A stretch of 64,000 nt of DNA from an uncultured Faecalibacterium sp. (GCA_934533135.1 CAKTBG010000001.1:124001-188000); one strand, 5' to 3'; counted from the stretch's first letter, positions 52,529-61,976 are shown. Numbers and translations: made by a program. The notes: generated by a model not told the origin, from the sequence alone.

Positions 52529-53583
52529 TCTCGATTCTCCTGTTCTTTAACACGTTCATACGTTACTACGATTTCTTTTTCGGTTTTTTCCGTGATCTCG
52601 CCCACGATCCTCGCGGGAAGTCCGGCCTGCTGCAATTCCTGTTCCAGTGCAGCGGCCTCTTCCGGTGCCACAGCCAGCAGCAAACCACCCGAGGTCTGCG
52701 GGTCAAACAGGATCTCTTCCAGCGGGAAGGGCACCCCCTCGAAGGTCACGAAAGCCCCGGTATGGTTGCGGTTGCGCTGGCCTGCCGCTGTGTAAAGGCA
52801 GGCATCGGCGGCATCCCACGCCCCCGGCAGCACCGGCACGGCATGGCCGTCGATGATGCAGGAGAGCCGCCCGCCCATCATCTCGTGGAGATGGCCAAGG
52901 AAGCTGAACCCGGTCACATCGGTGGCCGCGTGTACCGCGTATTTCCGGCTGATCGCAGCGGCGGTCTTGTTCAGGGTCGTCATCGAGGCAATGGCTCCGG
53001 CCAGATCCTCGGGTTTTGCCTCGCCCACCCGGTTGGCGGTACAAAGGAGCCCCACGCCCAGAGCTTTGGTCAGGATCAGCCGATCTCCGGGTCGGCCGGT
53101 GTCGTTGGCGTAGAGATGGTGCGGATTCACAAGGCCGGTCACGGAGAGGCCGTACTTCACGCCGGTGTCGGCGATGGAGTGGCCGCCCGCAAGGATCCCG
53201 CCTGCCTCCGCTACTTTTTCGGCACCGCCCTGCAGGATCGCCCCCAGAATGTTCAGATCCATGCTCTCGGGGAAGCAGACCAGATTCAGCGCGGTCTTGA
53301 CCTCACCACCCATCGCGTAGACATCGCTCAGGGCGTTTGCCGCTGCGATCTGCCCAAAGACATAGGGATCTTCCACCATCGGCGGGAAGAAATCCACCGT
53401 CTGCACCAAGGCGACGTCCTCGGTGATCTTGTACACCGCCGCGTCGTCTTTGCTGTCGTAGCCCACCAGCAGGTTCGGATCCTGCCTGCCGCGGGGCAGC
53501 TTTTCGAGGATGCGGCTCAGCACACCCGCGCCGAGCTTGGCCGTACAGCCGCCTCCGGTGCAGAACACGATCGGTTCGCTCAT
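52525..53583 (-). CDS. selD: Selenophosphate synthetase
   Basis: 352 residues; makes selenophosphate from selenide and ATP. Active-site Cys13 and Lys16 in [10 protein letters not shown], Walker-like Asp-rich site [10 protein letters not shown] near 42, and [11 protein letters not shown] near 85. Cys, not selenocysteine, is used, and no selA, selB or selC is in the window, so this is probably an orphan SelD serving the molybdenum hydroxylase cofactor. It overlaps yqeC and yedF by 4 bases each. Confidence 0.95.
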   Translation of the reverse strand: MSEPIVFCTGGGCTAKLGAGVLSRILEKLPRGRQDPNLLVGYDSKDDAAVYKITEDVALVQTVDFFPPMVEDPYVFGQIAAANALSDVYAMGGEVKTALNLVCFPESMDLNILGAILQGGAEKVAEAGGILAGGHSIADTGVKYGLSVTGLVNPHHLYANDTGRPGDRLILTKALGVGLLCTANRVGEAKPEDLAGAIASMTTLNKTAAAISRKYAVHAATDVTGFSFLGHLHEMMGGRLSCIIDGHAVPVLPGAWDAADACLYTAAGQRNRNHTGAFVTFEGVPFPLEEILFDPQTSGGLLLAVAPEEAAALEQELQQAGLPARIVGEITEKTEKEIVVTYERVKEQENRE

Positions 53584-54287
53584 GCACGTTCCTCCGCTTC
53601 AAAGGCCGTCCGGATGCATCGGACGGCGTAGTTTTTCTGTAAGATCTGCCGGGTTTCTTCGCCAAACATCCGTCGCTGCGGCGTATCTGCCTGATTCAGC
53701 ACGGCATAAAAGATGCGGTTTTGCACATTTTTCCGCCCGCCTTGTTCGCTTGCCAGCAATTTTGCCAGCAACGGCGGCGTCAGCAGCGTTTCGGGCGTGG
53801 CGTCCAACAGGGTACAGGCTTGTTCCAGCCGGAAGCAGACTTCTTGCAAAGGCCGCCCCCCTGCCGAAAGCCCGGCCACCGCCAGCACGACATCGCTCTC
53901 CGGAATCAGTACCGGCTCGTGCTCTGCCGGAGCCTTGCAGGGCAGACGTTTCGCGCCATCGGCTTCCAGCAGCACGAGGTCTGCCCCCTGCATCCAGAGC
54001 CGCAGCTGCTCCATCTGCAGGCTCTGCAGCTTGCCGTGTTCGGCGGGCAAACCCGCCACCGCATAGGTTCCGCTGTTCCAGCGTGCATTTCGTTCTTCGC
54101 GTGTCTGCACCCAGCCGGTCTCCGGCCTTTGGATGTGGGTGGTGGTGGAGACCAGCACCCGCCACCCCTTGGCCGCACAGCACCGAGCCATGGCGTAGAG
54201 CAGCGTCGTTTTGCCGCCGCCGCCCACCAGCGAAACAACATGACCTTTCTCGTTCAAAAAGGGCAGCTGCGCTTCCAGCGGCATCAT
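53580..54287 (-). CDS. yqeC: Selenium-dependent hydroxylase accessory ATPase YqeC
   Basis: 235 residues. P-loop [17 protein letters not shown] near residue 18, then STTTHIQRP near 47 and [15 protein letters not shown] near 105, the family signature. It is thought to act in making the selenium-modified molybdenum cofactor. It overlaps the Mo-subunit gene and selD by 4 bases each. Confidence 0.9.
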   Translation of the reverse strand: MMPLEAQLPFLNEKGHVVSLVGGGGKTTLLYAMARCCAAKGWRVLVSTTTHIQRPETGWVQTREERNARWNSGTYAVAGLPAEHGKLQSLQMEQLRLWMQGADLVLLEADGAKRLPCKAPAEHEPVLIPESDVVLAVAGLSAGGRPLQEVCFRLEQACTLLDATPETLLTPPLLAKLLASEQGGRKNVQNRIFYAVLNQADTPQRRMFGEETRQILQKNYAVRCIRTAFEAEERA

Positions 54288-56593
54288 TCGTCTTTCCCGT
54301 TTTTCGCAAGCACCGCCATGGCGATCTGCTCCGGCGTGATCGGCAGCTCGTAGAAACGGGTGCCGATGGCGTTGCAGATGGCGTCCGAAATGGCCGGGAG
54401 CGGCGTATTGATGACGACTTCACCGATGGACTTGGCTCCAAAGGGGCCGTTCGGCTCGTAGCTGCTTTCAAACTCCACCCGGATCTTCCCGAAGTCCACA
54501 CGGGTCGGGATCTTATATTGCATTAGCGAATTCTCCAGCGGATAGCCGCGGCCGTCGTAGGTGACATTCTCGGTCAGCGTCATGCCGATGCCCTGCAGGA
54601 TGCCGCCCTCGGCCTGCACCCGGGTCAGGTTGGGGTTGATGGGGGTGCCGCAGTCCACACAGGCCGCGTAGTCCAGCACCTTTACCTCGCCCGTCTCGGT
54701 GTCCACTTCGATCTCCGCCGCACCGACCATATACGGCGGGGGCGACAGAGGCGAAGAGTGGGTCTCGGTGGCTTCCAGTGCGACGTCGTGGCCGTTCATG
54801 GAGGTGGTCACCACATCGTCCAGAGAGACTTTTTTCTCCGGATCCGCCTCCACATACACCTGCTTGCCGTCAAAATTCACGGCCGCCTCGTCGCAGCCCA
54901 GCATCTCGGCACCCAGCTTGCAGATCTGGCCGCGGAGCTTCAGGGCGCACTTCTCGACCGCCTTGCCGGTGACATAGGTGGTGCTGGATGCATAAGAGCC
55001 GGAGTCATAGGGCGAGGTGTCGGTGTCGGCACCAAAGACCGTAATGTTGTCAAAGTCGCATTCCAGCACTTCGGCAGCGATCTGCGCCAGCGTGGTATCA
55101 CAGCCCGTTCCCATATCGGCCGCGCCGATGATGAGGGAGTAGAACCCGCCCTCGTTGAGTTTCAGGGTCGCGCTGCCGACGTCCATGCCCGAGATGCCGG
55201 AGCCCTGCATCGCCATACCCATGCCAACGGCGCGGATCTTGCCGTTGCCGAGATCTCTGCGGGGGTATTTTTCCTCCCAGCCGATCATGTCGTGGACCTT
55301 TTTCAGGCAGCGGTCGAGGGCGCAGCTGGTGTTGGGTGCCCCATAATAAGCCGGCATGATGTCGCCCTCGCGGACGATGTTCTTCTCCCGGATCACAAAG
55401 GGATCCATGTGCAGCCGGGCCGCCAGCTCATTGACGGCAGATTCCACCGCGAACAGACCCTGTGTCGCGCCGTAACCGCGGTAGGCACCGGCGGACATAT
55501 GATTCGTGTACACCACATCGTAGGTGAAGCGGAACGCCTCCGCCTTGGCATAGAGCGGGATGGATTTGTGCCCCGACAGACCCACCGTCGTGGGGCCGTG
55601 CTCGCCGTAGGCACCGGTGTTGGAGAGGGTGTACATATCAATGCCCTTCACGATGCCCTCTTTGGTGGCACCGAGACGGAGGTGGATCTCCATCTCGTGG
55701 CGGGGCGAAGAGGCCGTCTGGCTTTCCTCGCGGGTAAAGAGGATCTTGGAGGGCTTTTTCGTTTTCCAAGTGACGAAGGCCGGATAGATCAGCGAGACCG
55801 ACGTCTGCTTTGCGCCGAAGCCGCCGCCGATGCGGGGCTTGGTGACACGCACCATGGATTTCGGGATATGGAGCGCGTTGGCGATGTGCCGCCGGGCATG
55901 GAAGACGATCTGGGTCGAGCTGAGCACATTCAGGCGGCCGTACAGGTCGATCCAGCAGCTGGTGCGGAACGTCTCCATCATCGCCTGCTGGCAGGCTTTG
56001 GTGTGATACACATGGTCAATGACCACATCGCATTGCTCCAGCACGGCGTCGATATCCCCGGAGCCGCATTCGTCGTGGGCGCAGAGGTTGCGCCGGTTGT
56101 CCGCCCCTACCGGAGCCAGACTCTCCCAGTTGTCCTCCGGGTGGACGAGGATGGGGTTGTCCTTGGCGGTGTGGTAGTCCAGCACTGCTTCCAGTACTTC
56201 ATACTCAACCTTGATGAGCTTGAGGGCCTTGTTGACGCACGCTTCGTCCTTGCCTGCGGCAATGGCCACCACATCGCCCACAAAACGCACATGGCGGTCA
56301 ATGACCAGACGATCGTAGGGGCTGGCCTCCGGGTAGGTCTGGCCGGCCTGTGTAAAACGGCGGCCCTCCTGCGGCACATCCTCCCAAGTAAAGATGGCCT
56401 CGATGCCGGGCACCTTTTTGGCGACTGCGGTGTTGATCGTCTTGACCATGGCGTTCGCGTGGGGCGAGCGCAGGAGTTTGACGATCAGGCAGTCCTTCGG
56501 GGCAAGGTCGTCCATATAGACGGGCTGGCCGGTGACCAGCTGCATGGCGTCCTTTTTCCGGAAGGGTTTGTTGACGTTGTTCAGTCCGCTCAT
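54284..56593 (-). CDS. Molybdenum hydroxylase, molybdopterin-binding subunit (xanthine dehydrogenase type)
   Basis: 769 residues, full length for the large subunit. RIGGGFGAKQ near residue 255 and AGAYRGYGATQ near 370 are the Mo-cofactor contacts, MAMQGSGISG near 468 the third, and GPFGAKSIGE near 728 carries the catalytic Glu. Sequence type and neighbours suggest purine (xanthine or hypoxanthine) oxidation with a selenium ligand at molybdenum. ATG 56593 follows AAGGAGG; it overlaps the iron-sulfur subunit by 4 bases. Confidence 0.94.
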   Translation of the reverse strand: MSGLNNVNKPFRKKDAMQLVTGQPVYMDDLAPKDCLIVKLLRSPHANAMVKTINTAVAKKVPGIEAIFTWEDVPQEGRRFTQAGQTYPEASPYDRLVIDRHVRFVGDVVAIAAGKDEACVNKALKLIKVEYEVLEAVLDYHTAKDNPILVHPEDNWESLAPVGADNRRNLCAHDECGSGDIDAVLEQCDVVIDHVYHTKACQQAMMETFRTSCWIDLYGRLNVLSSTQIVFHARRHIANALHIPKSMVRVTKPRIGGGFGAKQTSVSLIYPAFVTWKTKKPSKILFTREESQTASSPRHEMEIHLRLGATKEGIVKGIDMYTLSNTGAYGEHGPTTVGLSGHKSIPLYAKAEAFRFTYDVVYTNHMSAGAYRGYGATQGLFAVESAVNELAARLHMDPFVIREKNIVREGDIMPAYYGAPNTSCALDRCLKKVHDMIGWEEKYPRRDLGNGKIRAVGMGMAMQGSGISGMDVGSATLKLNEGGFYSLIIGAADMGTGCDTTLAQIAAEVLECDFDNITVFGADTDTSPYDSGSYASSTTYVTGKAVEKCALKLRGQICKLGAEMLGCDEAAVNFDGKQVYVEADPEKKVSLDDVVTTSMNGHDVALEATETHSSPLSPPPYMVGAAEIEVDTETGEVKVLDYAACVDCGTPINPNLTRVQAEGGILQGIGMTLTENVTYDGRGYPLENSLMQYKIPTRVDFGKIRVEFESSYEPNGPFGAKSIGEVVINTPLPAISDAICNAIGTRFYELPITPEQIAMAVLAKNGKDE

Positions 56594-57060
56594 TCCGCTG
56601 CCTCCTTGCTCTTTTTCCACGCGAGGAATGCCTGAATGCCCCGCAGCTGCCCCTCATAGCCCGAGCAGCGGCAGAGATTGCCCGCGAGATATTCCTTGAT
56701 CTCCTCTTCGGTGGGGTATTCCTTCTCCCGGAACAGGGCGATGGCGTTCATCATGAAGCCCGGATTGCAGAAGCCGCACTGCTCTGCACCCTGATCGGCG
56801 ATGAAAGCTCCGAACTCCCGCGCCTCTTCCTGCAGCCCTTCCAGCGTGGTGACGCGCTTGCCGTCCACCCGAGCCGCCAGTACCGAGCAGGACAGCACCG
56901 GCTTGTCCTCCACGAATACGGTACACAGGCCGCAGTTGGACGTCTCGCAGCCCCGTTTGACGCTGCAGCAGCCCTGACTGCGGACAAAATCAATGAGCAG
57001 GGTGTCCGGCGCGACCTCCGCCGACACTCTGATTCCGTTCAATGTAAGATTGATCTGCAT
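56590..57060 (-). CDS. Molybdenum hydroxylase, 2Fe-2S subunit
   Basis: 156 residues with both clusters: the plant-ferredoxin-type loop CETSNCGLCTVF near residue 38 plus a later Cys (VLSCSV), and the second cluster CGFCNPG near 95 with CRCSG near 129. It passes electrons from the Mo site to FAD. Order FAD, 2Fe-2S, Mo with gaps of 21 bases and an overlap of 4 shows one operon. Confidence 0.95.
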   Translation of the reverse strand: MQINLTLNGIRVSAEVAPDTLLIDFVRSQGCCSVKRGCETSNCGLCTVFVEDKPVLSCSVLAARVDGKRVTTLEGLQEEAREFGAFIADQGAEQCGFCNPGFMMNAIALFREKEYPTEEEIKEYLAGNLCRCSGYEGQLRGIQAFLAWKKSKEAAE

Positions 57061-57081
57061 GGTATTTCTCCCGTTGTTCCC

Positions 57082-57879
57082 TTATTCTGCATCCGGCGCA
57101 GCTTCCAGCCTGCGGACCGCCCGCTTGACCAGCACGCCTGCCAGATGGCGGCGGTACGCTGCACTGCCCCGCATATTGGATTCGGTCTTGATCTCGGCAC
57201 AGACCGCGTCGGCAAAGCGCGCTGCCCGTTCCTCGGCCGTCTCCCCTGCCTGCGGGTCAAAGTTCCAGACCACTGCTTTGCCCGGCCGGGCACCGACCGC
57301 AAACCGGAAGCCGCCTGCGGCTGTCTTGGCGGCGGCGCAGGTCAGCACCGGAAAGTCGGTCTGGCTGTTGCGCACCGACTGGTAGCAGAACTTCGCCTGT
57401 GCTTTCGGCACGAGCACCCGCACCAGAATGTCCCGGTCGTAGGGCTGCTTTGCATATTCCGCCAGCGGCACGATGCCGCCCTTGTACAGCTCCACCGAGG
57501 CATCCAATGCCAGAAACAGGGTCAGCACATCCGAAAATCCGAACCGGCTGTAAATGCTGCCGCCCACCGTCGCCAGATTGCGCAGCTGGACGCCCACGAT
57601 GTGCCGCACCGACTCCCGCACGGCTCCATCCGTGTAAGCGGCAAGCCCCGGATGCTGCTCAAGCTGCCGCAGGGTGACCATGGCTCCAATGGAAAAGCCC
57701 TCGTCGGTCTCTTCGATGGTATCCAGCCCCAGCCCGGACAGATCAATGGCGGTGCCGACAGGGATGGTCTCCATCTTGAGCCAGATCATGCCGCCGAGGA
57801 CCCGGTTGTTCTTTTTCTGGTTGAGCTGCCATGCCTCTTCCAGACTTTCGGCCTTTTTGTATTCCCGAATCGTCATCAT
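57082..57879 (-). CDS. Molybdenum hydroxylase, FAD-binding subunit
   Basis: 265 residues, CoxM/XdhB family. FAD-binding pieces RVLGGMIWLKM near residue 26, IGAMVTLRQLE near 65, and ATVGGSIYSRFGFSD near 103. First gene of the minus-strand operon that continues to yqeB. GAGAGG precedes ATG 57879. The divergent mocA start is 123 bases away; the shared region is AT-rich with a TATAAT at about 57930. Confidence 0.92.
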   Translation of the reverse strand: MMTIREYKKAESLEEAWQLNQKKNNRVLGGMIWLKMETIPVGTAIDLSGLGLDTIEETDEGFSIGAMVTLRQLEQHPGLAAYTDGAVRESVRHIVGVQLRNLATVGGSIYSRFGFSDVLTLFLALDASVELYKGGIVPLAEYAKQPYDRDILVRVLVPKAQAKFCYQSVRNSQTDFPVLTCAAAKTAAGGFRFAVGARPGKAVVWNFDPQAGETAEERAARFADAVCAEIKTESNMRGSAAYRRHLAGVLVKRAVRRLEAAPDAE

Positions 57880-58002
57880 ACGCAGTACCTCTCTTTTGTC
57901 CTATTCTCTTTTATTTTACCACAGTTTGCTTTATAATGCTATTTGAGAAGCGGTTTTTCCGCAAATTTTGAAGAAAAATCCGATTCCGGAAAGGAGTTTT
58001 CC

Positions 58003-58689
58003 ATGGAAGATCTGATTTTGCCGGTGGGCTGCGTGCTCATGGCGTCGGGGCTGGCCACACGGTTCGGCTCCAACAAGCTCTTGGCGGATCTCGGTGGGCA
58101 GCCGCTGCTCTGCCGAGCCTTTGCCGCCTCCGACACGCCGCTGCTGGCAGCGCGGGTCGTCGTGACCCGTTCGCCCGAGGTGAAAGCTCTCTGCGAAAAA
58201 GCGCAGATCCCCGTGGTTCTCCACGCACTCCCGGGTCGGAACGACACCGTGCGTCTGGGGCTGGATGCGCTCTTGGCCGCACATCCGGAGCTGGTCGGCT
58301 GTATGTTCCTGCCCGGCGACCAGCCGCTTTTGCGCCGGGAGAGCATCGAAGCTCTGGTGCGGGCGTTCTCCCATTCCAGAACTTGCGGACAGACGCAAAA
58401 AGAAACAGAGCGGGAGATCTTCCGGCTGGCATACCGGGTCGAAACCGACCCGGAGCCCGTCGTGGGAAGTCCCGTTCTGTTTGGATGCGAGGATTTTGCC
58501 GCGCTGCGCACCCTGCCCGAGGGCAAGGGCGGCGGCGTATTGCTCCGGAAGCATCCGGAGCGGGTGCGGCTCGTGTTTGCGGCGCGCCGCGAGGAATTGA
58601 TGGATGTGGATACCCAAGAAGAACTGAAGGCTTTTTCCTCTTCGCTCTTGCCTCCCACTCTGGGGGAGGTGGCATCGCGTCAGCGATGA
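58003..58689 (+). CDS. MocA/MobA-like molybdenum cofactor nucleotidyltransferase
   Basis: 228 residues, NTP_transf_3 fold. Start motif VLMASGLATRFGSNKLL near residue 10 and LPGDQPLL near 104. MocA adds CMP to molybdopterin for xanthine-dehydrogenase-type enzymes, which fits the divergent operon; a selenium-specific variant is possible. AAGGAG at 57991-57996. The last 13 residues are encoded inside repeat copy R5, so the original stop has probably been replaced. Confidence 0.85.
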   Translation: MEDLILPVGCVLMASGLATRFGSNKLLADLGGQPLLCRAFAASDTPLLAARVVVTRSPEVKALCEKAQIPVVLHALPGRNDTVRLGLDALLAAHPELVGCMFLPGDQPLLRRESIEALVRAFSHSRTCGQTQKETEREIFRLAYRVETDPEPVVGSPVLFGCEDFAALRTLPEGKGGGVLLRKHPERVRLVFAARREELMDVDTQEELKAFSSSLLPPTLGEVASRQR

Positions 58690-58702
58690 CGGAGAGGGCG
58701 AG
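58649..58702 (+). repeat. REP-like palindromic repeat, copy R5 (diverged)
   Basis: CCTCCC-ACTCTG-GGGGAGG, then CATCGC-GTCA-GCGATG, then ACGGAGAGGGCGAG. It overlaps the 3' end of the MocA-like gene and ends 8 bases before the permease stop codon. Confidence 0.7.
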
Positions 58703-58710
58703 CCTAAATA

Positions 58711-60105
58711 TTACTCTTTGTCCTTCGGCAGCAGAACGTTCAGCACGATCGCAACAAAGGCAGCCGGAACGATGCCGGACTCGCCGCAGATCAGCTGGAT
58801 CACCTGCGGGGTGTTGGCCAGAATGTTGGCGTTGGCACCCATGCCGTAGCCCACGCCCAAAGCCACCGAAACGATGGTCAGGGTGCGCGGGGTCATCTTT
58901 TCCTTGGTGATCAGCTGGATGCCGCTGACCACGATCGACGAGAACATCATGACGGCAGCACCGCCCAGAACGGCCTGCGGCATGATGGAGACCAGTGCGC
59001 CCAGCTTGGGGATCAGGCCGCAGAGGATCAGGAAGATGGCACCCGTGGCCAATGCGCCGCGGTTGACCACCTTGGTCATGGCCACCAGACCCACGTTCTG
59101 GCTAAAGGAGGTGTTGGGCAGAACGCCGAACACCGCCGCGAAGGAAGAGCCCAGACCGTCGCAGATGACGCCGCCGGACAGCTCCTTGTCGGAAGGCTCG
59201 CGGTTCATGCCGCCTTCCATAACGCCGGAGATATCGCCCACGGTCTCCACAGCGGTGACGATGAACATGATCAGCACGGGCAGGATGGCACGCATATCAA
59301 ATACAATCTTGACCGGCACCAGTTTCGGGATGGCAAACCAGCCAGCCTGCGCGACCTTATTCCAGTTCAGCACCCATGCCTTGGTAAACTCCACGCCCTC
59401 GGCGGTGACGCCGGTGGTGGGCAGCACAAAACCCATGACGATGGAAGCGAGATAACCGGCAATGATGCCGATGAGAATGGACGAAGAGCTGAGGAAACCG
59501 GTGGTCCAATGCTTGAAGAAGAGGATGACCACCAGCACAAAGAGAGCCAGCAGCAGGTTTTCCACCGAGCCGAAGTCCTTGGCACCGTTGCCGCCGCCGA
59601 AGGAGTTGACGCCCACCGAGATCAGAGACAGGCCGATGGACAGCACCACCGTGCCGGTGACCACCGAGGGGAACAGCTTGCGCAGGGGTTTGAGAAAAAT
59701 GCCCAGCACGCTCTCAAACAGACCGCCCAGAATGGACGCGCCCATGATGGCACCGTAAGCCGTCACGCCGCCGCCCATGGTAGCTGCCACGCTGTTGAAC
59801 ACGCCGAGGAAGCCCGAGCTGGTGCCCATGATGATGGGCACTTTGCCGCCGATGGGTCCGATGCTGTACAGCTGGACCAGCGTGACGATGCCAGCCACGA
59901 ACATGGCGTTCTGCAGCAGGCTGATCTGCAGATCTGCAAACTCACCGCCGACCAGACCACAGGCACTGGTGATGATCAGCAGCGGGGTCAGGTTGCCGAC
60001 GAACATGGCAAAGACGTGCTGCAAGCCCAGCGGGATGGACTGGCGCAGCGGCATTTTGGCTTCAAAATCATAAGCCGATTGTTCCAAAGCAATCTCTTTT
60101 GTCAT
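58711..60105 (-). CDS. NCS2 nucleobase:cation symporter (uracil-xanthine permease family)
   Basis: 464 residues with about 12-14 membrane helices. QHVFAMFVGNLTPLLI near residue 19 is the NCS2 start, the substrate signature region includes AVETVGDISGVMEGG near 285, and PNTSFSQNVGLVAMTKVVNR near 330 is typical of xanthine/urate transporters. It probably imports the purine that the adjacent hydroxylase oxidises. ATG 60105 follows AAAGGAG. Upstream, a TGC-TATAAT extended -10 lies near 60152. The 163-base gap 60106-60268 has two tandem ATGAACAAAAA repeats on the minus strand but no recognisable purine riboswitch. Confidence 0.92.
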   Translation of the reverse strand: MTKEIALEQSAYDFEAKMPLRQSIPLGLQHVFAMFVGNLTPLLIITSACGLVGGEFADLQISLLQNAMFVAGIVTLVQLYSIGPIGGKVPIIMGTSSGFLGVFNSVAATMGGGVTAYGAIMGASILGGLFESVLGIFLKPLRKLFPSVVTGTVVLSIGLSLISVGVNSFGGGNGAKDFGSVENLLLALFVLVVILFFKHWTTGFLSSSSILIGIIAGYLASIVMGFVLPTTGVTAEGVEFTKAWVLNWNKVAQAGWFAIPKLVPVKIVFDMRAILPVLIMFIVTAVETVGDISGVMEGGMNREPSDKELSGGVICDGLGSSFAAVFGVLPNTSFSQNVGLVAMTKVVNRGALATGAIFLILCGLIPKLGALVSIMPQAVLGGAAVMMFSSIVVSGIQLITKEKMTPRTLTIVSVALGVGYGMGANANILANTPQVIQLICGESGIVPAAFVAIVLNVLLPKDKE

Positions 60106-60268
60106 TTCCTTGCTCCTTTTGTCATTCCTTGTATTCAAAGACAGAATACATTATAGCAAAGCCGCCGGGTCGATGGTAGCGGTTTTGCAATTTTTTGTTC
60201 ATTTTTTGTTCATAAGTCATACTTTATCATTCGTTCTGTCCGCATATCAAAAACGGTTCCGGTGGATC

Positions 60269-61801
60269 TCAGGCTCCGCTGCCGGGCACCAACAGCTTCC
60301 GGGGCTCGGGCAGACGATCGGTACCCTCGTCCAGACCGTTTGCCGCCAACATCTGCCCCGGCGAGACATGGAAGCGTTTGGCGACGTCAAACAGCTCCTC
60401 GCCCGCCTGTGCGTAGCAGATCCGCAGCGAGATCTCCGGGTCGGCCGGTGCCAGCGGATCGCCCAGTGCAATGCTGCCGATGGCGTCGTATCCCTGCCGG
60501 CAGAGCACCGCCCCTTCGACCCGGACGGTCAGCGAAACTTCCAGCGCACCGCCCGCACTGCTGCACCGCAGATCCTCCGTGCGGAGCCAGCACTCCGGGT
60601 ACAGTTCGGCATCCGGCAAAAGCAGGCCGGGAAGCTCCAGTGGGAACACGACCTCCAGCGGCTTCTCATAGCTTTCCAGCTCCTTCAGGCTGTTTTCGGC
60701 AAAGGCCGTCACAACAGCCCGGGCTGCCAGCGCATACGATTCCCCTTTCGGAACGATCTGCACCGGCCCGAATGATGCAAAGCAGGCCAGAATTTTGGCA
60801 CCGGCATCCGGCAGCGGCCCGGAGCCGGTGACCTCCACCGTTTCGCACAGAGGGCAGGCCAGCGTTTCGGCCAGAAGCCTTTGCGGTACGATCTGCGTCT
60901 CAAATTGGGTCGAAAAGGCATCTGCCACGCATTGCAGCTGGTAGGGCCGCCACGCCCGCAGCCGGAGCATCAGGGTCACGGTCAACTGGCTGGGTGCATC
61001 CCCCTCCCCTTGTGCCGTTGTAAACCCCACCGGCTCGGCCACGCAGAAACAGCGGCAGTCCTCGCTGAGGCCGTCTGCATCCAGCACCTGCTGGAACGGC
61101 AGCGTCATGCGCTGGCTCCGCAGGGCGGGATCCCCCTCGGCACGCCATGCGCAAAGCACGTCCAATTCTCCTTTGGCAACGGCTTTTCCGTGCAGGACTT
61201 TCAGCTCTTTGACCTCCGCCGACCCCATCAGATCAAGGATGGCGGCGGGCTTCTCCGGGAAGGCCAGCTCCCCTTCCGCTGTGACCAGCTTTTCGAGCAC
61301 GACGGCGCGGCGCACCCCTTGAAGGGTGCAGAGCTTCTGCTCAATGCCGCCCTCGGACAAGGCCGTGATGACCTCCGCCTTGCTCTGGGTGTAGACCGAC
61401 GCCACCAGCCCATAGGCACCCCGCAGCTCGATCCGGCGCGGGTTGACCGCCCGGCAGTTGATGTACCCGATCTGCCCTTCTACCACCGCCGTCCATGCCG
61501 AAAACGAAAACTCCGGCAGCTCAAGCACCCGGGTAAAGGGCAGCTTTTGCTCGGTCTGGCAGAGCCCGGCATTCTCTTCCCCCTGATAATAGACGGTGCA
61601 GCGCAGATAGCCATCCAGCGTAAGACGACCCGGCTGCAGCTGTTTTTGCAGCACGACGGGTCGGACAAAGCATTTGACCAGTTTGAACACCGGCGGCAGA
61701 TAATCCGAGATCAGGATCTCGGTCTCCAGCGGGAGTTCCGCCCGGACGGTGCAGTTTGCGCCCGCCGTCGGCATCGCATCCCGGAAAATCTTCAGCTCCA
61801 T
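60269..61801 (-). CDS. SPOCS (DUF3794) and LysM protein, SipL-like
   Basis: 510 residues. Repeated DUF3794/SPOCS-like domains fill residues about 1-445, and a C-terminal LysM domain (YAQAGEELFDVAKRFHVSPGQMLAANGL region, about 455-505) follows. The same architecture occurs in SipL of Clostridioides difficile, which binds SpoIVA and SpoVM when the spore coat is anchored. It lies 100 bases downstream of the SpoVM-like gene, a telling neighbour. AAAGGAG precedes ATG 61801. Confidence 0.8.
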   Translation of the reverse strand: MELKIFRDAMPTAGANCTVRAELPLETEILISDYLPPVFKLVKCFVRPVVLQKQLQPGRLTLDGYLRCTVYYQGEENAGLCQTEQKLPFTRVLELPEFSFSAWTAVVEGQIGYINCRAVNPRRIELRGAYGLVASVYTQSKAEVITALSEGGIEQKLCTLQGVRRAVVLEKLVTAEGELAFPEKPAAILDLMGSAEVKELKVLHGKAVAKGELDVLCAWRAEGDPALRSQRMTLPFQQVLDADGLSEDCRCFCVAEPVGFTTAQGEGDAPSQLTVTLMLRLRAWRPYQLQCVADAFSTQFETQIVPQRLLAETLACPLCETVEVTGSGPLPDAGAKILACFASFGPVQIVPKGESYALAARAVVTAFAENSLKELESYEKPLEVVFPLELPGLLLPDAELYPECWLRTEDLRCSSAGGALEVSLTVRVEGAVLCRQGYDAIGSIALGDPLAPADPEISLRICYAQAGEELFDVAKRFHVSPGQMLAANGLDEGTDRLPEPRKLLVPGSGA

Positions 61802-61861
61802 GCAGTATGCTCCTTTCCTGTCCGCGTAGGGTCGCAGATACCAGAACTATATGCAGCCGCA

Positions 61862-61895
61862 CAAAAAAATAGAAGGCTCTCCGGAAAGAGCCTTC
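61862..61895 (-). terminator. Terminator after the SpoVM-like gene
   Basis: GAAGGCTCT (61872-61880) and AGAGCCTTC (61887-61895) pair perfectly; on the minus strand TATTTTTTTG follows. Confidence 0.85.
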
Positions 61896-61901
61896 CACCT
61901 T

Positions 61902-61976
61902 TTACGTTTTGATCCCGAACAGCCTCCGCAGCAGCCCTCGCAGGCATTTCGGGCTTTTGATGACCACGATCTGCAT
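61902..61976 (-). CDS. spoVM: SpoVM-like coat-anchoring peptide
   Basis: A 24-residue peptide, MQIVVIKSPKCLRGLLRRLF plus four residues. It lines up with the 26-residue SpoVM of B. subtilis: I-K-x-P-K-x-L-x-G at positions 6-14 and a basic amphipathic helix that recognises the curved forespore membrane. The start ATG is at 61976-61974 with AGGCGG upstream and the TAA at 61904-61902. Position also fits: B. subtilis spoVM lies next to thiN, as here, and the SipL-like partner gene follows. Found by reading the gap, since it is too short for routine gene callers. Confidence 0.8.
   Translation of the reverse strand: MQIVVIKSPKCLRGLLRRLFGIKT

Noticed and set aside
52525..57060. In-frame UGA (selenocysteine) in selD or the hydroxylase subunits
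   Set aside because: All frames are open to a normal stop, and the SelD active site uses Cys13, so selenium would be in the cofactor, not the protein chain.
60106..60268. A purine riboswitch before the NCS2 permease
   Set aside because: The conserved junction bases and paired loops of purine aptamers are not present; only tandem ATGAACAAAAA repeats are seen.
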